A stretch of 7,380 nt of DNA from Leptolyngbya sp. SIO4C5 (GTDB lineage Bacteria; Cyanobacteriota; Cyanobacteriia; Phormidesmidales; Phormidesmidaceae), in the NCBI GenBank assembly GCA_010671965.1, contig JAAHIC010000207.1, forward strand, positions 1 through 7,380, written 5' to 3'. The notes under the pieces are model-generated. The model worked only from the letters and a program-made list of their open reading frames with translations. It was not told the origin of the DNA and searched no databases. Below, in pieces: positions 1 to 4,466 of this stretch; the stretch's first letter is position 1; each line of letters begins with the position of its first letter. The translations under genes were made by a program, and so were the position numbers.

Positions 1-55
1 TGAATTCAGTCCAGTCGCTTCTAACAAAGGCAGTAAAGCGGCTGGACTGAATTCG
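1..55. repeat. 20-bp-arm inverted repeat (hairpin) inside the upstream coding tail
   Basis: Positions 1-20 pair with 36-55: 18 Watson-Crick pairs and two G-T pairs (15/41 and 1/55). The loop is 15 nt (21-35). The outer 13 bp (2-14 with 42-54) are a perfect inverted repeat, and each arm contains GAATTC. No T-run follows the right arm, so it is not a standard intrinsic terminator. The arms are translated as EFSPVAS and AAGLNSTE, so the repeat lies in sense coding sequence 138 nt before the next start codon. It could be an mRNA structure, an inserted palindromic repeat or a protein-binding palindrome. Confidence 0.85.
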
Positions 56-196
56 ACCGAGCCAAGTGAACCGGCTGAAGCAGAGATGGTTGACGATAGC
101 AATTCATCTCCATCCACTCCTCGTCCAAGTGGAGGAGGCTTTGGTAGTCCTAGTGTAGCCCCTCCATTTCCAAGGCCCCCGGGAGGAAGTCGATGA
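2..196 (+). CDS. C-terminal tail of an upstream protein (5' end outside window)
   Basis: Frame 2 is open from the window edge to a TGA at 194-196, giving 64 residues of a longer protein. The other two plus frames are stopped at 1-3, 22-24 and 46-48, so this is the only frame able to read across. The tail is rich in Ser, Pro, Gly, Ala and Glu. It has an acidic patch (EPAEAEMVDD, about residues 23-32) and ends in a Gly/Pro run (PSGGGFGSPSVAPPFPRPPG). This looks like a disordered C-terminus or linker, and no domain can be recognised. Its stop overlaps the next gene's ATG as ATGA, a typical sign of co-transcribed, translationally coupled genes. TPR-CHAT genes in cyanobacteria often lie beside exported two-partner-secretion or other envelope proteins, so an exported partner is plausible, but nothing visible in these residues proves it. 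Confidence 0.72.
   Translation, partial: EFSPVASNKGSKAAGLNSTEPSEPAEAEMVDDSNSSPSTPRPSGGGFGSPSVAPPFPRPPGGSR
182..189 (+). promoter_or_regulatory. Shine-Dalgarno site for the TPR-CHAT gene
   Basis: GGAGGAAG lies just before the ATG at 193; the GGAGG core ends 6 nt before the start codon, which is good spacing. It lies inside the last codons of the upstream gene. This supports the ATG at 193 as the true start and, with the ATGA overlap, suggests coupled translation. Confidence 0.8.
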
Positions 197-3100
197 GATG
201 GCTTAGTTCATGCCTCTTCCAAAACCAGAAGTTCCTCTACGGTTGCTTCATTTTTTACCTTGTTGGCTGTTTATTGGTTCAAGGGCCTGCCTATGCCAAT
301 ACAGAAATAGAACGCACCGATGCAGTCACTGAACTCAATAATCTCTATCGAGAAGGTAATGCTTTATTTAGAGCAGGTCAGCTAGAAGCAGCTGTTAGGA
401 TTTATCAAGCAGCCATTAGCCTCTATCAAACCAGTCAGCAGCCTCACAGTTATCCCTTTGGTCAACTTATTTATAACCTTGGACTCACTTATCGTTCGCT
501 GGGTCGCTTTTCTGAAGCAGAAGCTACCGTCCAACAAGCAGTTGAGATTGCAGAATCGACAGGCGATCGCGAACTTTTGGGATACAGTCTCGGTGAGCTT
601 GGCGTCATTGCCTACAATCGCAGTGACTATCCAACTGCCTTAGAGTTTTATCAAAAGGCTTTAGATATTAGTCAAGAGATAGCTGATCCACAGCTTGAAA
701 GCCAAACGCTGGATCACATCGGCGTAGTCTATCGCCGACAAGGTCACTATCAGCAAGCACTTTTACAGCATGAAGCCGCGCTAGATATCAACCAAGTTCA
801 AACTGAGAACTTATCAAGCCGCGCCCGCATCTTGAACAACATCGGTATCGTTTATGGTCAAGTTGGAGAATATGCTCAGGCGTTAGAGTTCAATATCCGC
901 GCTTTGGCCCTCAGCCGCCAAATAAGCGATCGCCTCATTGAAGCCAGAATTTTGCTAAGCTTAGGCGCTGTCTACAGCAGTCTAAGCAACTACGCTCAAG
1001 CCCTAGAGTTTTACCAAAATGCCTTAGCAATCTGGCAAGTCACAGGGAGCCTTCCAGGTGCTGGTAGAACCGTCAATAACATCGGTTCGGTGTACGCCAG
1101 CTTAGGCGACTATGAGCAGGCACTGGTTTACTATCAACAAGCTTTGGATATTCGCAGAAGTATCGGCGATCGCATTGGTGAAGGGCTGACCTTGAGCAGT
1201 ATTGGCTTAGTCTATTGGCATCGCGGTCAATATTTAGAAGCAAAGCAGTACTACCAAAGCGCCCTAGAAATTGCTCAAACTGTGGGCGATCGCCCCGGTG
1301 AAGCTAATATTTTGAACTACCTAGGCAGTGTTGCCTACAGCCAAAGTAACTACGCAACGGCTCTTTCGCTTTACCAGCAGGCTCTCATGATTAGTCAGTC
1401 GATTGGCGAGCGCGCCGCTGAAGGCTACAACCTCAACAGCGTTGGCAGCGTCTATCATGCTTTAGGTGAGCTAGAAAGTGCCCTAGGTGCCTATCAGCAA
1501 GCTCTTGCCCTACGTCGAGAGATTGGCGAGCGCAGGGGTGAAGCCATTACGCTCAACAATATTGGCTTGATTCATGATCTACAAGGGCAGTCTCAGCGAG
1601 CAATTGAGGTTTATCAGCAAGCGTTGACCCTGCGGCAAGCCATCGGCGATCGCGCTGGTGAGGCAGCTACACTGACCAATTTGGGATTAGCCTACATTTC
1701 TCAGGCAGACTATACAGATGCTTTAGCGGTCTATGAACAAGCTTTGGCTATTCAGCTCGAAATCGGTGATACGGCTGGAGAAGCCATTACGCTCAATCAC
1801 CTGGGCTTAGTTTATCAGCGACTCAATCGCTCCACAGCCGCGTTTGAAACCTACCAGCAAGCCCTTGCCAGGTTTGAAATGGTGGGTAATCGCGCTGGGG
1901 CGGGTGCCACCCTCAGCAGTATTGGCTTTTTGCTGACAGCGCAAAATCAGCCCGAACTCGCCATTCTCTTTTTCAAAGAAGCGATTTCAACTTACGAAAG
2001 TATTCGGCAGGACAACCAGCCACTTTCATCAGAGCTACAAGATGCTTACACGGCTACCGTTGAAGAAGTCTATCGCGCTCTGGCTGATTTGCTGTTGCAG
2101 CAGGACCGTGTTTTAGAAGCGCAGCAAGTTCTGGATCTGCTGAAGGTACAGGAATTGAGAGACTATCTACGCAGCGTCTCTAGTAGCAATCGCGATCTTA
2201 TCGTCTTACGACCAGAACAGATGATTCTCGATCGCTATGACAGCATTCAACAAAGCGCGATCGCCGTAGGTCAAGAGCTGGCACAGCTTCGGCAGATTGA
2301 GCTAGCGCAGCGAACTGTCGCTCAGCAGCAACGGCTAGCAACACTTGTAGCCCTGCAAACAGAGATCAATAGTCAATTCAATGACTTTATCGAAAGTGAG
2401 ATCGTGCAAACGCTTATAGAACAACTGAGTATTACAACTCGGCGGCAAAGCGTGAATCTTGAAGATTTGACCGCGTTACAAGAAAATCTAGCCCAGCTTG
2501 ATGCGGCTATACTCTATCCGCTGATTCTAGGCGATCGCCTAGAGCTGGTTCTAACAACTCCCTATGCGCCTCCTCTACGTCGCACAGTTAACGTTAGCCG
2601 TCAGGAGTTAAATCAAGCAATTCTAGATTTACGGCAAGCCCTGCTCTCTCCTATTAGCGACGCAGTTAGGCCGGCACAGCAGCTTTATACTTGGCTGATT
2701 GAACCAATAGTTCCCGATTTGGAGCAGGCTCAGGTCAGCACGATTATCTATTCTCCAGATGGTCAGCTGCGCTACATTCCATTGTCGGTTTTACACAGTG
2801 GTAGCCAGTGGCTAATTGAGCAGTACCGCGTTAACAACATCACAGCTCGCTCCCTGCAGAATATTGAAACTCAGCCAGCTCAAATACCTACCGTCTTAGC
2901 CGCTGCTTTTTCTGACGAAAATCTCAGCTATCCACATCCGAATGAGGAAGGTGCAGCCTTTTTTGGTCTGCCTTTTGCTGGTAAAGAAGTTGAAATCTTA
3001 GCTGAGACAATTCCTTCAACTCGACTCTTCATTGATGAGCAGTTCAGTCTTAGCACGCTACAACCAATCATGAATGAGCACAGCATACTGCATTTGGCGA

Positions 3101-3588
3101 CTCACGCTGCCTTCGTTCCTGGCGAGCCAGAAGAGTCTTTTATTGTATTCGGTAATGGGGATACACCTACGCTTGATACCATTAAGAACTGGCAGCTTAA
3201 TAACGTCGATTTAGTTGTTTTAAGTGCCTGTGAAACGGGACTAGGTGGCATCCTAGGCGACGGTGAAGAAGTTCTAGGGCTGGGCTATCAGTTTCAGCGC
3301 GCGGGTGCGCGCTCAGTACTGGCTTCATTGTGGCAGGTAAGCGATGGTGGCACTCAGGTGCTCATGAATGCTTTCTACAGCGCCCTGCGTGAAGGAAACC
3401 GCTCAAAGGCAGAAGCACTCCAACGAGCACAGCTTGCTTTAATCACTGGCAACGAATCTTTGCTCGGTTTGCAACGGGCAGGTATCACTATTCGCTTTCA
3501 AGAAGATAGAACGCTGCAACAAACTTATAGTGCTCTTAGCCATCCCTATTATTGGGCACCGTTTATCCTCATCGGTAACGGGTTGTAG
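193..3588 (+). CDS. Exported TPR-repeat protein with C-terminal CHAT protease domain
   Basis: Complete 1131-residue protein. Residues 1-35 form an export signal: Arg2 and Lys13, a hydrophobic core at about 14-29, and an AYA site ending at residue 35. An LVGC lipobox-like motif at 23-26 is an alternative processing point. Fourteen TPR units follow (about 47-604), with 40-residue spacing and a consensus like GDRxGEAxTLNNIGLVYxx; the last unit is degenerate. Residues 610-660 (ending LKVQELRDYL) and a helical linker (about 680-770) lead to the CHAT domain, about 775-1131. CHAT is a caspase/separase-fold cysteine protease family. Its motifs are HLATHA (catalytic His971), LSACETG (catalytic Cys1013), SLWQVSDGGT (1045-1054) and HPYYWAPFILIGNG near the end. 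The dyad is intact, so cleavage activity is likely; the substrate is unknown. TPRs normally bind protein partners. The start is supported by the Shine-Dalgarno site and the overlap with the upstream stop. The product probably works in the periplasm or at a membrane, perhaps with the upstream gene product. Confidence 0.96.
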   Translation: MRWLSSCLFQNQKFLYGCFIFYLVGCLLVQGPAYANTEIERTDAVTELNNLYREGNALFRAGQLEAAVRIYQAAISLYQTSQQPHSYPFGQLIYNLGLTYRSLGRFSEAEATVQQAVEIAESTGDRELLGYSLGELGVIAYNRSDYPTALEFYQKALDISQEIADPQLESQTLDHIGVVYRRQGHYQQALLQHEAALDINQVQTENLSSRARILNNIGIVYGQVGEYAQALEFNIRALALSRQISDRLIEARILLSLGAVYSSLSNYAQALEFYQNALAIWQVTGSLPGAGRTVNNIGSVYASLGDYEQALVYYQQALDIRRSIGDRIGEGLTLSSIGLVYWHRGQYLEAKQYYQSALEIAQTVGDRPGEANILNYLGSVAYSQSNYATALSLYQQALMISQSIGERAAEGYNLNSVGSVYHALGELESALGAYQQALALRREIGERRGEAITLNNIGLIHDLQGQSQRAIEVYQQALTLRQAIGDRAGEAATLTNLGLAYISQADYTDALAVYEQALAIQLEIGDTAGEAITLNHLGLVYQRLNRSTAAFETYQQALARFEMVGNRAGAGATLSSIGFLLTAQNQPELAILFFKEAISTYESIRQDNQPLSSELQDAYTATVEEVYRALADLLLQQDRVLEAQQVLDLLKVQELRDYLRSVSSSNRDLIVLRPEQMILDRYDSIQQSAIAVGQELAQLRQIELAQRTVAQQQRLATLVALQTEINSQFNDFIESEIVQTLIEQLSITTRRQSVNLEDLTALQENLAQLDAAILYPLILGDRLELVLTTPYAPPLRRTVNVSRQELNQAILDLRQALLSPISDAVRPAQQLYTWLIEPIVPDLEQAQVSTIIYSPDGQLRYIPLSVLHSGSQWLIEQYRVNNITARSLQNIETQPAQIPTVLAAAFSDENLSYPHPNEEGAAFFGLPFAGKEVEILAETIPSTRLFIDEQFSLSTLQPIMNEHSILHLATHAAFVPGEPEESFIVFGNGDTPTLDTIKNWQLNNVDLVVLSACETGLGGILGDGEEVLGLGYQFQRAGARSVLASLWQVSDGGTQVLMNAFYSALREGNRSKAEALQRAQLALITGNESLLGLQRAGITIRFQEDRTLQQTYSALSHPYYWAPFILIGNGL
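331..2004 (+). repeat. Tandem 120-bp coding repeat (14 TPR units)
   Basis: This is the DNA for the TPR array. The residue aligned with the Tyr of the G-x-Y-x-x-A-L motif falls at 64, 106, 146, 186, then 227, 267, 307, 347, 387, 427, 467, 507, 547 and 587. The last ten units are therefore in an exact 40-codon register without indels. DNA similarity between units is obvious around the YQQAL and GDRxGEA segments (for example near 1490-1550 and 1610-1670). This suggests growth by duplication or gene conversion. Units around 427, 467, 547 and 587 have lost the aromatic residue. Confidence 0.9.
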
Positions 3589-3664
3589 ACGGCTTGTCGC
3601 AAATTTTCTAATTAGCGATTATGCGCTTGAAAGAAGAGATGAGCTAAAAGCCGCGAAGCACTGA

Positions 3665-4069
3665 CTACTTATTTTGCCGTAGACGATGGTAGGCGAAGGT
3701 GCCGCGTATTCCGTTAATGAATGCCATTACCAAGATGGCCATGATAGGGATTCCATTGGGTTGAAAACCTACCGTAGTCCACATGTAAATCTGGCCCAAC
3801 ACGTAGAATATCAAGCCTAAAATGGCAGCAATCCGCGAAAGCTTGCGGATGCCGAGGGCAATCGCTATAAAAATTCCTACGTCAACAAAAGACCAAGCGT
3901 CGATAGGCATATCGAGAATAGACTCACCCAGAGCGATCGCAACTAAAGCGAAGATAGCAGTAAGCGTAGCGACACAAACAGCCGCCCAAAAGCCTTGTTT
4001 GGCTACTTGCTTGGCCTCAGCAGGTGTATTGATGGGAGGCCAGAGTGCGTTACGTGTTTGAGGTGTCAT
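3665..4069 (-). CDS. Small four-helix integral membrane protein, function unknown
   Basis: A 134-residue protein. The first 26 residues are polar (MTPQTRNALWPPINTPAEAK...). Four likely membrane helices follow: about 27-48 (starting FWAAVCVATL), 58-74 (AWSFVDVGIFIAIALGI), 79-98 (RIAAILGLIFYVLGQIYMWT) and 105-121 (NGIPIMAILVMAFING). The C-terminus is basic (HRLRQNK). Basic loops (IRKLSR at about 74-79, and the C-terminal tail) suggest those ends face the cytoplasm. No enzymatic or transport motif is visible and I do not recognise a named family. The regular alternation of hydrophobic helices and short polar turns makes this strand convincing; the opposite frame gives an incoherent protein. Only a weak AGG lies upstream of the start. 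The gene converges on the TPR-CHAT gene with a 76-nt gap. In that gap I see only a 6-bp complementarity (3590-3595 with 3648-3653) and no clear intrinsic terminator. It is divergent from the second TPR gene. Confidence 0.8.
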   Translation of the reverse strand: MTPQTRNALWPPINTPAEAKQVAKQGFWAAVCVATLTAIFALVAIALGESILDMPIDAWSFVDVGIFIAIALGIRKLSRIAAILGLIFYVLGQIYMWTTVGFQPNGIPIMAILVMAFINGIRGTFAYHRLRQNK

Positions 4070-4140
4070 AGTAAACCTATTGATAGTATTGAAAAATTTT
4101 GCGAACTGGTGTGGCTAAGCAACTTAGAACATCTGCAATA

Positions 4141-4154
4141 GAGGTGTTAACCTC
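4141..4154. repeat. Short perfect hairpin upstream of the membrane-protein gene
   Basis: GAGGT, a four-base loop GTTA, then ACCTC: a 5-bp perfect stem 72 nt upstream of the minus-strand start codon. Part of it (TTAACC, 4147-4152) can also pair with GGTTAA at 4167-4172, giving two mutually exclusive stems. It could be an operator-like palindrome for either divergent gene, or chance. Confidence 0.4.
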
Positions 4155-4242
4155 ATCCATTCCAGCGGTTAAAGCGTCAGCAGCGTACCAGAAATAGCGA
4201 CTTGAGCGATCGCTTAATTGCTCGTGGTTCTGAAGGAAATGC

Positions 4243-4271
4243 GCTTATTCATCAATGCGGAGTGAATAAGC
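4243..4271. repeat. 9-bp-stem hairpin in the divergent gap
   Basis: GCTTATTCA (4243-4251) and TGAATAAGC (4263-4271) are perfect inverted repeats; 4252/4262 adds a G-T pair, leaving a 9-nt loop. No T-run follows on either strand, so it is not a typical intrinsic terminator. It may be a regulator-binding palindrome or part of a structured leader of the downstream TPR gene. Confidence 0.75.
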
Positions 4272-4305
4272 AAGATTGTCCTAGACGCATGTGGGGTTAA
4301 AGCAG

Positions 4306-4389
4306 CAGTCTCAGGAATTTACCGTAGTTGACAAAGCCAACTTTCCTTTGCAGGAAATGGTATGTATCAAATGTGGTGTCCTGAGACTG
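4306..4389. other. Candidate structured RNA or short palindromic element (three-way junction)
   Basis: CAGTCTCAGGA (4306-4316) is perfectly complementary to TCCTGAGACTG (4379-4389), closing an 84-nt unit. Inside, 4320-4324 can pair with 4358-4362 (TACCG/TGGTA, one G-U). That helix encloses two adjacent hairpins: AGTTG-ACAAAGC-CAACT (4326-4342) and TTCCT-TTGC-AGGAA (4343-4356). Together they make a compact three-way junction on a long basal helix, with a 16-nt unpaired strand at 4363-4378. If transcribed on the plus strand it would sit in the leader of the second TPR gene, ending 77 nt before its ATG. I recognise no known riboswitch consensus. The 11-bp ends could instead be terminal inverted repeats of a miniature mobile element; no target-site duplication is visible. 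Confidence 0.5.
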
Positions 4390-4397
4390 GCAATAGA

Positions 4398-4418
4398 TTA
4401 GTGCTGCTGAGGCACTAG
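4398..4418. repeat. Stem-loop just upstream of the second TPR gene
   Basis: 4398-4405 pairs with 4411-4418 around a 5-nt loop (GCTGA): six Watson-Crick and two G-T pairs, with core AGTGC/GCACT. It begins 9 nt after the larger structured element ends and stops 48 nt before the ATG at 4467. No U-tract follows directly. It may belong to the same leader structure. Confidence 0.55.
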
Positions 4419-4466
4419 CGATGTTGAGTTGTTTCGATTTAGCCTCCCTTATCTACTCACTACGTC

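Larger units (their letters stand above)
4070..4466. other. 397-bp divergent intergenic region, hairpin-rich, no convincing gene
   Basis: This gap separates the starts of the minus-strand membrane protein and the plus-strand second TPR gene, so it should hold both promoters and leaders. No long open frame is present. It contains a 5-bp hairpin GAGGT-GTTA-ACCTC (4141-4154), a HIP1 copy within the palindrome AGCGATCGCT (4205-4214), a 9-bp-stem hairpin (4243-4271), a long structured element (4306-4389) and a stem-loop (4398-4418). A 9-bp direct repeat, GGTTAAAGC, occurs at 4167-4175 and 4295-4303. TTGACA at 4328-4333 matches a -35 box, but no good -10 box sits at 16-19 nt, so I assign no promoter. 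Confidence 0.7.

Noticed and set aside
183..237. Shine-Dalgarno sequestration by GAGGAA (183-188) pairing with TTCCTC (232-237)
   Set aside because: Only 6 bp across a 43-nt loop; too weak to claim.
458..643. 61-codon plus-strand open frame
   Set aside because: Lies wholly inside the TPR-CHAT gene in another frame, has no domain sense and is a shadow.
193..3588. Type III-E CRISPR-associated TPR-CHAT (Csx29-like) assignment
   Set aside because: No CRISPR array or Cas gene is in the window, and the protein has an export signal unlike the cytoplasmic Csx29.
3589..3664. Bidirectional terminator between the convergent genes
   Set aside because: Only a 6-bp complementarity with a 52-nt loop and a 4-bp hairpin are visible, with no stem followed by a T-run.
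3822..4061. 79-codon plus-strand open frame
   Set aside because: Antisense to the four-helix membrane protein; composition is incoherent and the minus strand has the convincing transmembrane pattern.
4328..4333. Perfect TTGACA -35 box
   Set aside because: No acceptable -10 hexamer at 16-19 nt; the TATGTA/TATCAA strings are too far away. It also lies within a candidate RNA stem.
4306..4389. Retron-like or hammerhead-type RNA
   Set aside because: No reverse transcriptase is encoded nearby and the conserved hammerhead core (CUGANGA) is not found on either strand.
4379..4399. CTGAGA string suggesting a TPP riboswitch
   Set aside because: The other conserved TPP elements are absent; the string is explained by the 11-bp inverted repeat.
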